The position numbers were made by a program, and so were the translations under genes. A DNA stretch of 64,000 nucleotides from the NCBI RefSeq assembly GCF_002752655.1, contig NZ_CP023737.1, positions 1,364,001 through 1,428,000 on the forward strand, in the 5' to 3' direction. Shown one piece after another: positions 1-8,425 of this stretch (positions are counted from its first letter, which is position 1; each line of letters opens with the position of its first letter). This DNA is from Methylosinus trichosporium OB3b (GTDB lineage: Bacteria > Pseudomonadota > Alphaproteobacteria > Rhizobiales > Beijerinckiaceae). Under the pieces are notes generated by a model. The model was not told the DNA's origin and did not search any database. It saw only the letters and a list, made by a program, of their open reading frames with translations.

Positions 1-4
1 CTCG

Positions 5-1306
5 TCACGGAAAGCAGCGGCCGAAGGCGGCGAGCAGGCGCGGATCGCCGCGGAGCCGTATCTTCAAGCGCGCCAGCGACCAGAAGAGATTGGCCTCCTT
101 GCGCAGGAAGCGCAGCCAGACCTGCGAATCGGCGCGAATGCGCAGATCGGCCGTTCCGATCAACCCCTCCTCCACGCTGAGCCGTCCGTCGGCGATCGCC
201 ACGGTGAGATCGCGGCGCTCGGCGCCGGTGAAGACGAAATGATAGACGGCGCGCAAGCCTCCCGCGCGCTTGCGCTGAAAACGAAGCGACATCCCGCGCG
301 CGAAGCCCGCGATGGATGCGACGCGCAGGCCATTGCCAACGCGCTTCACGCTCTTGTTGGGAAAGCGGCGCTTCACATAATCTTCCGCATCCGAGCCCGC
401 CGTCACATAGATCGTCTCCTGCTTGGCGCGCAGCGGATCGACGATCTCCTCGAGAAATTTCTTGCGGTCGTCGCGATAGGAGGAAATCACATCCTCGCCG
501 GCGGGACACACGGCCAGGCAATAGGCGGCCTTGTAATTGGGCCCATAGGCGAGGCTCTGCCACATCGACACGGTCTCGGAATCGCTCATGTCGCGGCGAT
601 AGGCGCGCGCGCTCTTCGCGTCGGCGATGGTCTCGACCCAATCGGTGAAGCCGCCCATGAACTCGCGATAATTATGTGTGTAGCAAGCCTCGAACTGGAA
701 CGCGCCGTCGGGCGCGATGGCGCCGGTCGGACAGGCGGCGACGCAGAGCTTGCATTCGAGACAGGGATTGAAGTCGAGCGGGCGCGCATAGGAATCGAGC
801 TCGAGATCGGCGACGACGGTTCCGAGCAAGATGAAATTGCCGAATTTCGGATGAATGACATTGCGATGTATGCCGATGCGCCCGAGCCCGGCGGCGACCG
901 CGATCGGCTTGTGCGCGACGATCCACATACGCGAGGGCCAGCGCGCCGCCTCCATCGGAAAGGCCATCGCCGGATAGGCCGCGCGCGCGCCCATCTCCTC
1001 CAACGCGCGCGCGAGACGATGCGCCACCGCATCGGTCTCGTCGCCGACGCGATGGAACTCGACATTGGCCGCCGAGCGCGCCGGGCTGCGCACATTGTCG
1101 CGAGTCATGCGCATCACGAAGGAGACGAGCGTCTTGGCGAAGGGAAAGGCCGCGCGAATAATGTCGCGCTCGCCATCGAGCGCGGGATCGTCGAGCGCGA
1201 CGAAACCGACATCGTCGGCGCCGGCGGCGAGCGCCATCTCGCGCAGACGGCGCGCCGGGAAGGGAGCGGCGAGAGAACCGGCCGTTTCGAGCAAAGCGGT
1301 AGACAT
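5..1306 (-). CDS. 4Fe-4S ferredoxin-type protein with C-terminal SCP2-like domain
   Basis: Predicted cytoplasmic Fe-S protein of about 433 residues. The middle part carries a clear ferredoxin motif, CLECKLCVAACPTG, near residue 185, and a second cysteine group (EACYTHN, then CLAVCPAG) near residue 265. The N-terminal half resembles the QueG / reductive-dehalogenase-like fold. The last 100 residues (AVYHFVFTG onward) resemble an SCP2 lipid-binding domain. The substrate is unknown. I prefer the ATG at 1306, because AAGGGG lies about 9 bases before it; an ATG at 1312 is also in frame. The MarR gene lies just upstream on the same strand, and a sequence shared with the MarR leader overlaps this start, so MarR control is likely (inference). 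Confidence 0.8.
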   Translation of the reverse strand: MSTALLETAGSLAAPFPARRLREMALAAGADDVGFVALDDPALDGERDIIRAAFPFAKTLVSFVMRMTRDNVRSPARSAANVEFHRVGDETDAVAHRLARALEEMGARAAYPAMAFPMEAARWPSRMWIVAHKPIAVAAGLGRIGIHRNVIHPKFGNFILLGTVVADLELDSYARPLDFNPCLECKLCVAACPTGAIAPDGAFQFEACYTHNYREFMGGFTDWVETIADAKSARAYRRDMSDSETVSMWQSLAYGPNYKAAYCLAVCPAGEDVISSYRDDRKKFLEEIVDPLRAKQETIYVTAGSDAEDYVKRRFPNKSVKRVGNGLRVASIAGFARGMSLRFQRKRAGGLRAVYHFVFTGAERRDLTVAIADGRLSVEEGLIGTADLRIRADSQVWLRFLRKEANLFWSLARLKIRLRGDPRLLAAFGRCFP

Positions 1307-1319
1307 ATGCATATACCCC
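1304..1319 (-). promoter_or_regulatory. Candidate MarR operator at start of Fe-S gene
   Basis: Read on the minus strand this is GGGGTATATGCATATG. It shares the decamer GGGTATATGC with the palindrome before the MarR gene (1932-1947). It overlaps the ribosome binding site and start codon of the downstream gene, where a bound repressor would block expression. This is pattern matching only. Confidence 0.4.
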
Positions 1320-1344
1320 TTTCGTCGCGAGCGGTGGCGCTCTA

Positions 1345-1412
1345 AGGGCGAGCCTGAAGGCTCGCGGTCCAGAGGCCGGGTTTGGACCGCGAGCCTTCAG
1401 GCTCGCTCTACC
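1345..1412. repeat. R1 palindromic repeat, inverted pair
   Basis: Two copies of the R1 core GCCTGAAGGCTCGCGGTCC face each other around a short spacer, so the transcript could fold into one long hairpin. It lies between the MarR gene and the Fe-S gene on the same strand and could attenuate read-through. Further R1 copies are at 20945, 26142, 31003, 36373, 36553, 43645 and 60281. Confidence 0.85.
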
Positions 1413-1420
1413 GGGCCTTC

Positions 1421-1450
1421 GGAGCGAATTCCGTTCGATCGGAAGCGCTC
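1421..1450. repeat. R5 repeat fragment
   Basis: This is a partial copy of a third repeat family, with GAGCGAATTCCGTTCGATCG followed by GAAGCGCTCC. Longer copies are at 14250-14297 and 41229-41285. It abuts the R1 pair. Confidence 0.6.
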
Positions 1451-1456
1451 CGACGT

Positions 1457-1927
1457 TCACTCTTCCGCATGATCCTTTTTCTGCATCGCATCGGCGAGCG
1501 CGCGGGCTTCGCCGACGAGATTCGCCAGCCGTTCGGGGCCGAAGGCCTTCTCCGCTTTCGCCTGCGCCTCGCGCCAGCGCGGCAAGGCCGCAGCGAGCGT
1601 CGTCCTGCCCTTCGCGGTGAGGAAGACCTTGCGCGTGCGGCGATCCTCGCCGGGTTTCACGCGCAACAATCCGCGTTTCTCCATGACCGCCAGATTGCGC
1701 GCGAGGGCGCTGCGCTCCAGCAGAAAAACCTCGGCGAGCTTGCCGACGGTCGCGCCCTCGGCGAGCGTGCAGGCGACGAGCAGCGAATATTGCGTCGGCT
1801 CCAGCCCGATCTCGGCGAAGCTCTCCGCATAGAGCCGCCCGACGGCGCGCCCGGCGCGGCGCACATTGGCGGCCGCGCAGCTTTGCGCACAGGCGCGAAT
1901 CTCGGCGAGGTCGAGTGGGTCCGTCAT
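1457..1927 (-). CDS. MarR-family transcriptional regulator
   Basis: This 156-residue protein has the winged-helix layout of the MarR family: a dimerisation helix, then LEPTQYSLLVAC, the recognition helix region LLERSALARNLAVMEKRGLL and the wing motif EDRRTRKVFLTAKG. Length is typical. I chose the ATG at 1927 over one at 1963, because the longer form would read through the palindrome at 1932-1947. The likely targets are itself and the downstream Fe-S/SCP2 gene, since both leaders share GGGTATATGC. The ligand cannot be told from sequence. Confidence 0.88.
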   Translation of the reverse strand: MTDPLDLAEIRACAQSCAAANVRRAGRAVGRLYAESFAEIGLEPTQYSLLVACTLAEGATVGKLAEVFLLERSALARNLAVMEKRGLLRVKPGEDRRTRKVFLTAKGRTTLAAALPRWREAQAKAEKAFGPERLANLVGEARALADAMQKKDHAEE

Positions 1928-1931
1928 GATT

Positions 1932-1947
1932 GAGGGTATATGCCCTC
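1932..1947. promoter_or_regulatory. Candidate MarR autoregulatory operator
   Basis: The sequence GAGGGTATATGCCCTC is a near-perfect palindrome lying 5 to 20 bases before the preferred MarR start codon. MarR proteins bind palindromes of about this size in their own promoters. The core recurs upstream of the next gene (1304-1319). Confidence 0.5.
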
Positions 1948-2317
1948 TTTTTTGCTCCGTCAAGAAAGCGACAGAAGCGGGCGACGCGAGTTATACCGGC
2001 ATGACACGCGGCGACCATCGAGACGACGAACGAACACCGCGCGTGCCCGATGCGGAGCGATATTCGCGATCGCCGTGACGCTCGAGCGACTGGCTCGATC
2101 CTCGCGAGCATAGGGAGAGCCGCCGCCATTCTGTGGAGCGCATGGGTCCTCATGCGCGAGGCGCTCGGTCTCGCCCCGCCTTCCGTCATTTGAAGCGGTC
2201 GGTTCGTGCAATGGGATCGATCCGTGCGCGTGCGTCGCCTGCGGTAGAGCGCCGATTGTTCGGCGCCGCGCGAGCTTCTATCGTCGGCTCGCTTCGCCCG
2301 ACCGAAAGGCCTCTCAC
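1948..2317. other. Gap before usp without a recognised gene
   Basis: About 370 bases lie between the divergent MarR and universal stress genes. I see no convincing ORF, RNA gene or dispersed repeat. It must hold the promoters of both genes, but no clear -35/-10 pair stands out. Confidence 0.5.
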
Positions 2318-3142
2318 ATGTCCGACGACTATTTTCGCTCGATCGTTTTTCCGACCGATTTCTCGCCACAGAGCAGCGCCGCTTTCGCTCACGCGCTGCG
2401 CATGGCCGTCGCCGCGCGCGGCCTGCTGCATCTGCTGCACATCGGCGGCGCGGGAGAGCCGCACGACTGGTCGCAATTTCCACATGTGCGCGACACGCTC
2501 GCCGATTGGGGAATGATCGAGCGCGGCGCGAGCGAGGCCGCGGTGGCCGAGCGGCTCGGATGCGACATCCGCAAGGCGCTTGTGAAAGCGCATGATCCGG
2601 TCAACGGCATCCGGTCCTATCTCGAGCTTCACCGATGCGACCTGCTGATTCTTGCGACCCATGCGAGCGCCCTGCAGCGTTTGCTGCTCGGCTCGACCGC
2701 CGAGGCCGCCGCCCAAGCCGCCGGGACGCCGGCATTGTTCCTGCGCGACGGCCAGAAGGGATTCGTCGACGCCGGGACCGGCGAGATGCGGCTACGGCTC
2801 GTGCTGATGGCCGTCGATTTGACGGACGCCGCAGAGCCGGCGTGGCTCTGGCTGTCACGCGCCGCGGCGCGGCTCGATCCCGCCTGCCGCATCCGCCTGC
2901 TGCATGTCGGCGAGGCGGCGCCACGCCTCGGCGCATCGGCGCCGGCGGTCGAGCTGCGGCATGGTCCCGTCGCCGAGACGATCATCGACCATGCGCGGGA
3001 GATCGGCGCCGATCTGATCGCCATGCCGACGAGCGGCCTCCAGGGATGGACACAGGCGCTGAAAGGCAGCGTGAGCGCGAAAGTCATTCACGGGGCCGAC
3101 CAGCCGGTCCTCGTCATTCCGGCCCAGGCGCTCGGCGGCTGA
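2318..3142 (+). CDS. Tandem universal stress protein (UspA family)
   Basis: The 274-residue protein has two Usp domains. The first starts at FRSIVFPTDFS and contains DLLILATHAS; the second starts at LRLVLMAVDLT and contains ADLIAMPTSG followed by GSVSAKVIHGADQPVLVIP. Tandem Usp proteins are cytoplasmic and bind adenine nucleotides in stress responses. The G-x2-G-x9-G-S/T signature is only partly kept in the first domain, so ATP binding may rest on the second. Its 3' end overlaps hemD by 29 bases in convergent orientation. Confidence 0.85.
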   Translation: MSDDYFRSIVFPTDFSPQSSAAFAHALRMAVAARGLLHLLHIGGAGEPHDWSQFPHVRDTLADWGMIERGASEAAVAERLGCDIRKALVKAHDPVNGIRSYLELHRCDLLILATHASALQRLLLGSTAEAAAQAAGTPALFLRDGQKGFVDAGTGEMRLRLVLMAVDLTDAAEPAWLWLSRAAARLDPACRIRLLHVGEAAPRLGASAPAVELRHGPVAETIIDHAREIGADLIAMPTSGLQGWTQALKGSVSAKVIHGADQPVLVIPAQALGG

Positions 3143-3851
3143 CCACGGGCGGCGCTCGAGACGATTGAAGCAGGCTGTCCTCATTCGGTGACGACGCCAC
3201 GCGCACATGCGTGCAGCCGGCGCCGCGCAGCACGCGCGCGACGTCCGCCGACAGAGCGAGATGCGCGACCGCCTCGATCCGGCGCGCCTCGACGCGCCCC
3301 TGCGTCAGCGCCAGGAACAGCGCCGCGCTGCGCGCCGAATAATGCAGCACGACATCGATCTCGCCGCACGCCATCGCCGCGAGCGCATCCGCCGGGAGGG
3401 CCGCCGTCTCCTGCGCGTGATAAATCTCGACGACGCGCGTCTCATGGCCGCAGCTGCGCAAAAACTCTTCGAGCGCGTCCTTGCGGTCGCGGCCGGCGAG
3501 ATAGAGGAAGCGGCGCGGCGTGGGAAAACGCTCGCGCAATAGCGCGATCAGTCCCGCGACATCACTCGCGCTCGCTTCCACATGCAGCCCCCGCGCGCGC
3601 GCCGCTTCGGCGGTTCGCGCGCCGACCACATAAAGCGGAACGTCGCGGAGCGTCTCGACATCCTCGCCCGCGTGGCGCAGCGCCCGCGCGCTCGTCGCGA
3701 GTACCGCGTCGAAGCTCTCGCGCGGAATCGCCGCGCCGGTGGCGACGATCTCCGTCACCGGCGCGAGGATCGGCTCATGGCCGAGGCGCCGCAATTTTTC
3801 CGCCGTGCGTTCGGCGTCGTCCCGCGCGCGCGTGACGAGCACGCGGCTCAT
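3114..3851 (-). CDS. hemD: Uroporphyrinogen-III synthase
   Basis: HemD closes and inverts the linear hydroxymethylbilane to uroporphyrinogen III, the branch point of heme, cobalamin and siroheme synthesis. The 245-residue protein shows the poorly conserved HemD pattern: VLVTRARDDAERTAEKLRRLG at the start, a middle VVGARTAEAARARG and FLYLAGRDRKDALEEFL, and a late LHYSARSAALFLAL. Its start overlaps the hemC stop by four bases (ATGA), so the two are translationally coupled. The last 29 bases overlap the convergent usp gene. Confidence 0.88.
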   Translation of the reverse strand: MSRVLVTRARDDAERTAEKLRRLGHEPILAPVTEIVATGAAIPRESFDAVLATSARALRHAGEDVETLRDVPLYVVGARTAEAARARGLHVEASASDVAGLIALLRERFPTPRRFLYLAGRDRKDALEEFLRSCGHETRVVEIYHAQETAALPADALAAMACGEIDVVLHYSARSAALFLALTQGRVEARRIEAVAHLALSADVARVLRGAGCTHVRVASSPNEDSLLQSSRAPPVVSRRAPGPE

Positions 3852-4774
3852 GAGAGGCCCGCGACGCCATGCGGCAGGCGCAGCAGGATTTCATTCGCCG
3901 CGTCGTCGCCGAGCCGCGCCGCGTCGATCGCCGCCCCGCGCCGGCGCGCCTCATAGATTTCGGAGCCGTCGGCGCGCAGCGCCAAGCCATGAAACTCCAT
4001 TGCATCGCCATCGACGCGCGCATGAGCGGCGATCGGCGTGCGGCAGGAGCCGTCGAGCACAGTGAGAAAGGCGCGCTCGGCGGCGAGCGCCGCGCCGGTG
4101 GCCGCATCCAGGATCGGCGCCAGCGCGTCGCGCGTGCGCGCGTCGCCGGCGCGCTTGGTGATGGCGATGGCCCCCTGCCCCGCCGCGGGCAGAAAATCCT
4201 CGAGCGGCAGAATGGCGGTCGCTTTATCGGCGAGGCCGAGGCGCTTCAGCCCGGCGAGCGCCAGCAACGTGCCGTCGACCTCGCCGCTCTCCACCTTGTG
4301 CAGCCGCGTCTCGACATTTCCACGCAGCAGCGTGACCGACACATCCGGCCGCAGGCGCTTCACCTGGGCGCCGCGCCGCAGCGAGGCGGTGCCGACGACG
4401 GCGCCTTGTGGCAAATCGGCGAGGCTCGCGCCGCCGCGACCGATCCAGGCGTCGCGCACATCCTCGCGCGGCAGAAAGCCGGCGATGGCGATCTCGGGCG
4501 GCAGATGGGTGGGCAGATCCTTGGACGAATGCACGGCGAGATCGATCCGCCCCTCGGCGAGGGCGATGTCCAGCTCGCGGGTGAAGAGCCCCTTGCCGCC
4601 CGATTCGGCGAGCGGCCGATCCTGGATCATATCGCCGGTGGTGCGGATGATCTCGATCGGCAGCGCCTCCTCGGGCGCCCCGAGCGCCGCCGCCAGCAGC
4701 CGGCGGACCTCATGGGTCTGCGCCAGGGCGAGCGGGCTGCCGCGCGTGCCGATCGTCAAAATTGCCGTTGTCAT
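3848..4774 (-). CDS. hemC: Hydroxymethylbilane synthase (porphobilinogen deaminase)
   Basis: HemC polymerises four porphobilinogens into hydroxymethylbilane in the tetrapyrrole pathway. The N-terminal signature GTRGSPLALAQ is present, as are the substrate-site stretch AVHSSKDLPT and the cofactor-loop region GSCRTPIAAHA, where the cysteine carries the dipyrromethane cofactor. The frame runs open to 4930, but the family start is clearly MTTAILTIGTRGSP at 4774, giving 308 residues. hemD follows with a four-base overlap. holA lies divergently upstream beyond an R3 repeat. Confidence 0.95.
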   Translation of the reverse strand: MTTAILTIGTRGSPLALAQTHEVRRLLAAALGAPEEALPIEIIRTTGDMIQDRPLAESGGKGLFTRELDIALAEGRIDLAVHSSKDLPTHLPPEIAIAGFLPREDVRDAWIGRGGASLADLPQGAVVGTASLRRGAQVKRLRPDVSVTLLRGNVETRLHKVESGEVDGTLLALAGLKRLGLADKATAILPLEDFLPAAGQGAIAITKRAGDARTRDALAPILDAATGAALAAERAFLTVLDGSCRTPIAAHARVDGDAMEFHGLALRADGSEIYEARRRGAAIDAARLGDDAANEILLRLPHGVAGLS

Positions 4775-4844
4775 CTCGCTTTCGCCTCTCGTGAGCGGCG
4801 GACTATAGGCAAAAGCGCGCCCGCCACAAGGCGGCGCGATTCCT

Positions 4845-5012
4845 TCCCCCGCTCGCGGGAGAAGGTGGCCCGGCGAAGCCGGGTCGGATGAGGGTCCACG
4901 CCGATTTGAGTGATTATATTCAATTATCACAAAGAGAAATCGCGCGAACCGGGGGCGCCCTCATCCGACCCTCGCTGACGCGAGGGCGCCCTCTCCCACC
5001 CTGCGGGAGAAG
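4845..5012. repeat. R3 palindromic repeat cluster
   Basis: The gap between hemC and holA holds several inverted segments, such as CTCGCGGGAGAAGG and CCCTGCGGGAGAAGG, with two inverted copies of a CGGGTCGGATGAGGG segment. An AT-rich stretch (about 4908-4935) lies in the middle. Related blocks are at 8426, 49699 and 55320. Confidence 0.75.
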
Positions 5013-5090
5013 GAGCGCGCGTCGAGATTCTGGCTGGTTCTCGCGCGTCGCGGAGGCTAGACAGGATCCTCGCCTTCGCCGAGGTTTCGC

Positions 5091-6122
5091 ATGGTCGCCG
5101 TCAAGAGCCGCGAGGCGCAGCGCTTCGTCGATGCGCCGCCCGCGGCGATCTTTCTGTTCCTGCTCCATGGCGCCGACGCCGGCCTCGTGCGCGAGCGCGC
5201 GCTCGCGCTGATCGCCAAGCGCGTGGACGATCGCCGCGATCCGTTCCAATGCATCGAGATGAGCGGCGACGCCGTCGCCGCCGATCCGCTGTCGCTGCTC
5301 GACGAAGCCAATACGGTGCCGATGTTCGGCGGGCGGCGGGCGATCCTGGTCGAGGCGGGGTCCAAATCCATCAATGCGCCGCTCGAGCAATTGCTCGCCG
5401 CGCCGCCGCGCGATTGCGCCGTGGTGGTGACCGCGGGCGTGCTGAAGCGCGACGCGCCGCTGCGCAAGCTGATCGAGCCCGCCAAGCTCGGCGCCGCGAT
5501 CGAATGCCAGCCGGACGCCGAGCAGGACCTCGAAGCGCTGATCGACGAGAGCCTGCGCGCGGCGGGGCTCGCCGCCACGCCCGAGGCGCGCATGCTGCTG
5601 CGCGCCGCGCTCGGCGAGGACCGCCGCATGAGCCGCGCCGAGCTCGCCAAGCTCGCGCTCTACAAGCATGGCGAGACGACGGTCGAGGCGAAGGATGTCG
5701 AGGACATCGTCGCCCACGCCTCCGCCATCGCCTCCGACCGGCTGGTGATCGACGCCTTCTCGGGCGTGGCGGCGGCGGCCGGGGAGGAACTCGACCGGGC
5801 GCTCGCAGGAGGCGCCGATCCGGGACAACTGCTCGGCGGCGCGCTGCGCTATGCGATGGCGCTGCATCGCGCGCGCCTCGCCGCCGATCGCGAGGGCGGG
5901 CGGACGGACGCCGGCGTCACCATATTGATGCGCAGCGGCTTCGGCGTGTTTCCGCGTCCGGCGCTGGAGCGCCATTTGAAGAGCTGGACCGCGGCCAAGA
6001 TCGCGGGCGTGATCGCCCCCTTGCGCGAGGCGCAGCGGCGCGCAAGGGTCGACGCTTCGGTCGCCGAGATCGAGGCGGGCCGCGCGCTGCTGGCGATCGC
6101 GGCAAGGGCGGGGAGGAAGTGA
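5091..6122 (+). CDS. holA: DNA polymerase III delta subunit (clamp-loader)
   Basis: HolA opens the beta sliding clamp within the clamp-loader complex. The 343-residue protein has the family pattern: an N-terminal AIFLFLLHGADAGLVRERA, then DPLSLLDEANTVPMFGGRRAI (the clamp-binding stretch around PMFGGRR), a middle LIDESLRAAG and SRAELAKLALY, and the C-terminal alpha-helical collar domain with LKSWTAAKIAGVIAPLREAQ. Length is typical. The start codon at 5091 has no strong ribosome binding site; no better start is seen. An R2 repeat follows. Confidence 0.9.
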   Translation: MVAVKSREAQRFVDAPPAAIFLFLLHGADAGLVRERALALIAKRVDDRRDPFQCIEMSGDAVAADPLSLLDEANTVPMFGGRRAILVEAGSKSINAPLEQLLAAPPRDCAVVVTAGVLKRDAPLRKLIEPAKLGAAIECQPDAEQDLEALIDESLRAAGLAATPEARMLLRAALGEDRRMSRAELAKLALYKHGETTVEAKDVEDIVAHASAIASDRLVIDAFSGVAAAAGEELDRALAGGADPGQLLGGALRYAMALHRARLAADREGGRTDAGVTILMRSGFGVFPRPALERHLKSWTAAKIAGVIAPLREAQRRARVDASVAEIEAGRALLAIAARAGRK

Positions 6123-6133
6123 GACCGACTGCC

Positions 6134-6252
6134 TACTGCGTCACGAAAAGCCGCAACGTTCGGGGCGCCGTCATTGCGAGGAGCGAAGCGACGAAGCAAT
6201 CCAGGAGCCGCCCCGAGGCTCTAGATTGCTTCGCTACGCTCGCAATGACGAC
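6134..6252. repeat. R2 palindromic repeat (inverted orientation)
   Basis: The unit begins with CTACTGCGTCA, contains GTCATTGCGAGGAGCGAAGC and its inverse GCTACGCTCGCAATGAC, and so forms a long stem. The left flank matches the right end of the 142-bp units at 14091 and 18349 read in reverse. Confidence 0.8.
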
Positions 6253-6339
6253 CCATCTTTCGTTGTTTTTCATTATGTGACGCCGCGGAACGACCGCCTA
6301 CTCACTACTGCCCACTCCCCCAAAGAAGAGGAGCCACCC

Positions 6340-6906
6340 ATGGACGAACTGAAACAACGCCTCTCCCGCGCCTTCTGGTTCGCGTTGGCCGTGCTCTTTC
6401 TCATCGAGAGCTGGCTGTGGGACAATGTGAAGCTGGCGCTGGTGTGGCTCGCCCACGCCTCGGGGCTGAAGGATCTGGAGCCGCGGGCGCGGGCCTTCAT
6501 CGGCGGCCTGTCGCCAGTGGCGACGCTCGCCGTCTTCACCGTTCCTGCGATCACTATTTTTCCGCTGAAGCTGATGGCGGTCGCCGCCATCGCCCATGGC
6601 CATGTGCTCATGGGGCTCTGCGTCATTTTCGCCGCCAAGACGCTGGCGCTCGGCGTCACGTCTTTCCTCTTCGACGCCAGCCGCGAGAAGCTGATGCAGA
6701 TCGCCTGGTTCGCGCGGCTCTATGCGCTCGTGCTGCGTGTAAGCGCCTGGGCGCATGGCCTCGTCGATCCGGTGCGCCAGCGCCTGCGCGAGGCGCGCGC
6801 CTATGTCGCGGCGCGGCTTTCCGCTGCGTTCGGCGAGGGACGGTCGCAATTTTTCCGGCGGGTCGCGCTCCTTCGCGCGATGGTGAAGCGGCGCGGCGCA
6901 TCGTGA
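6340..6906 (+). CDS. Hypothetical integral membrane protein
   Basis: The 188-residue protein starts at an ATG preceded by AAGAAGAGGAG, a strong ribosome binding site. An upstream in-frame ATG at 6226 lies inside the R2 repeat and is rejected. There are about three hydrophobic segments: FWFALAVLFLIESWLW near the N-terminus, then the pair around PVATLAVFTVPAITIF and LMGLCVIFAAKTLALGVTSF. The C-terminal 60 residues are basic and helical (DPVRQRLREARAY and further). I do not recognise a named family and no partner is evident. Confidence 0.75.
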   Translation: MDELKQRLSRAFWFALAVLFLIESWLWDNVKLALVWLAHASGLKDLEPRARAFIGGLSPVATLAVFTVPAITIFPLKLMAVAAIAHGHVLMGLCVIFAAKTLALGVTSFLFDASREKLMQIAWFARLYALVLRVSAWAHGLVDPVRQRLREARAYVAARLSAAFGEGRSQFFRRVALLRAMVKRRGAS

Positions 6907-6925
6907 GAGACGCGCCGCGCGCCGA

Positions 6926-7060
6926 TCAGCGGCAGAGCGCGTAGCCGAGGCAGGCGTCGGCCGAGACCGCCTGCCCCGAGGTGACGATGATCCAGACGCC
7001 ATAGGCGAACGCCATTGCGAGCAGCAGCCCGAGCAGCGACAATCTCGGCGTTTCGCGCAT
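6926..7060 (-). CDS. Small single-pass membrane protein (44 aa)
   Basis: A short ORF of 44 residues begins at ATG 7060 just after AGGAGGGG, an unusually good ribosome binding site for this window. It has one hydrophobic stretch (LLGLLLAMAFAYGVWIIVTS) and a short tail with two cysteines (DACLGYALC). The frame remains open upstream to 7165, but without a start of comparable quality. It is convergent with the preceding membrane protein. Function unknown. Confidence 0.6.
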   Translation of the reverse strand: MRETPRLSLLGLLLAMAFAYGVWIIVTSGQAVSADACLGYALCR

Positions 7061-7389
7061 GTTCCCCTCCTGCGATCGGCTGCGTCGCTCCCCGCGCGCA
7101 GTCCGACCCTCGCGCCTTCGAGGCCCGCGGCGCCATGTGCTTCCGCACCGCCGCAGCCCCGGCACGCTGCTTAAGGAAGGGCGCAGCAGGAGAAAAACGA
7201 GCCTGTGCCGCCGCTGAATAATTTCACCGCGCCAGGGTTGACGCGAAAGGGAAAAATCAAAGCAAATTCAAATCGAGGTAGCAGAAAACGAGGCCCGGTC
7301 ATCGACGCATTGGACAATCGGCGGAGGAGTCTCCCTGCCGCTCTGGATTGCTTCGCTACGCTCGCAATGACGGGGCGCCACTCAGACTC
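7061..7389. repeat. Gap with R2 fragment and CTACTCCCTACTC tract
   Basis: This 330-base gap between two convergently separated minus-strand genes has no convincing gene. At about 7341-7374 there is half of an R2 element (GGATTGCTTCGCTACGCTCG and GCAATGACG). Just after it ACTCCTACTCCCTACTC resembles the repeat between ilvN and ilvB. Confidence 0.6.
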
Positions 7390-8379
7390 CTACTCCCTAC
7401 TCTCTCCCCTCCCCGCCCGCGGATGCGCCGAACGATACGCCTCCAGCAGGCGCTGCTTGTCGACCGCGGCGTAGATTTGCGTGGTCGACAGCGAGGCGTG
7501 GCCGAGCAGCTCCTGAATGCTGCGCAGATCGCCGCCGCGGCCGAGCAGATGGGTGGCGAAGGAATGGCGCAGCGCATGCGGCGTCGCGCTGTCCGGCAGG
7601 CCGAGCGCGCCGCGCATGCGCTCCATGGCGAGCTGCAGAATGCGCGGCGACAGGCGGCCGCCGCGCGCGCCGATGAACAGCGGCCCGCCGGACAGCTCAT
7701 GGGGACAGAGCCGGATATAGTCCTCGATCGCGCGCCGCACCGGCTCGATGATCGGCGCGACGCGGGTCTTGCCGCCCTTGCCGTGAATGGTGACGCGGTC
7801 GATCTTGCCGATCGGCGCCGCGTCGCGGTCGATCGACAGCGCCTCGGAAATGCGCAGGCCGGCGCCATAGAGCAGCGCCAGCGCGGCGGCGTCGCGGGCG
7901 ATGATCCAGGGCTCGCGCGCCTCGCCGGCGCGGGTCGCGGGATCGACCAGCTCGCGCGCGTCGGCGACGCCGAGCGCCTTGGGCAGCGCATGCGGCCGCT
8001 TGGGCGCGCGAATGGCGGCGAAGACGTCCGTTTTGGCCAGGTCCCGCTTTTCCAGGAAGCGCATCAGCGAGCGCACCGCGGCGAGCCCGCGCAGCAGCGA
8101 ACGGTTCTCGACGCCCTGCGCGCGGCGCCGGGCCATGAAGGCGCGCAGATCCGCAGGCGCGAGCGCGCCCAGCAGGGCCGCATTCGCCGGCGCGCCTTTG
8201 TGCTCCGCGAGAAAAGCGAGGAAGAAGCGCGCATCCCGCGCATAAGCGGCGAGCGTATGGCGCGAGCAGCGCTTCTCGCCGGAGAGATAGTCGAGCCAAT
8301 CCTGCGCCGCTCGCGCGATCTCGGGCGCCGCGGGGAAGGCGGCGGGCTTGCGCGCGGGTTTCGCTGGAGAGTCGGACAT
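7390..8379 (-). CDS. xerC: Tyrosine recombinase XerC
   Basis: XerC resolves chromosome dimers at dif together with XerD at the division septum. The protein has an N-terminal SAM-like core-binding domain (AAQDWLDYLSGEKRCSRHTL onward) and a C-terminal catalytic domain with GAGLRISEAL (first Arg), the Lys in HGKGGKTR, HALRHSFATHLL (His-x2-Arg), LGHASLSTTQIY (His and the Tyr nucleophile). The start could be 8379, 8403 or 8409; none has a clear ribosome binding site and I chose MSDSPAK at 8379. It could be another Xer-type protein, but the length and motifs fit XerC best. Confidence 0.88.
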   Translation of the reverse strand: MSDSPAKPARKPAAFPAAPEIARAAQDWLDYLSGEKRCSRHTLAAYARDARFFLAFLAEHKGAPANAALLGALAPADLRAFMARRRAQGVENRSLLRGLAAVRSLMRFLEKRDLAKTDVFAAIRAPKRPHALPKALGVADARELVDPATRAGEAREPWIIARDAAALALLYGAGLRISEALSIDRDAAPIGKIDRVTIHGKGGKTRVAPIIEPVRRAIEDYIRLCPHELSGGPLFIGARGGRLSPRILQLAMERMRGALGLPDSATPHALRHSFATHLLGRGGDLRSIQELLGHASLSTTQIYAAVDKQRLLEAYRSAHPRAGRGESRE

Positions 8380-8425
8380 CAGCGATGGATCGCGCCGGAG
8401 CATGAACATAGAATTAAGGGCGTGA

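Noticed and set aside
672..2483. Long minus-strand open frame of about 600 codons overlapping three genes
   Set aside because: It is rich in Arg, Ala and Ser without any domain, overlaps the Fe-S, MarR and usp genes in other frames, and is a GC-driven shadow.
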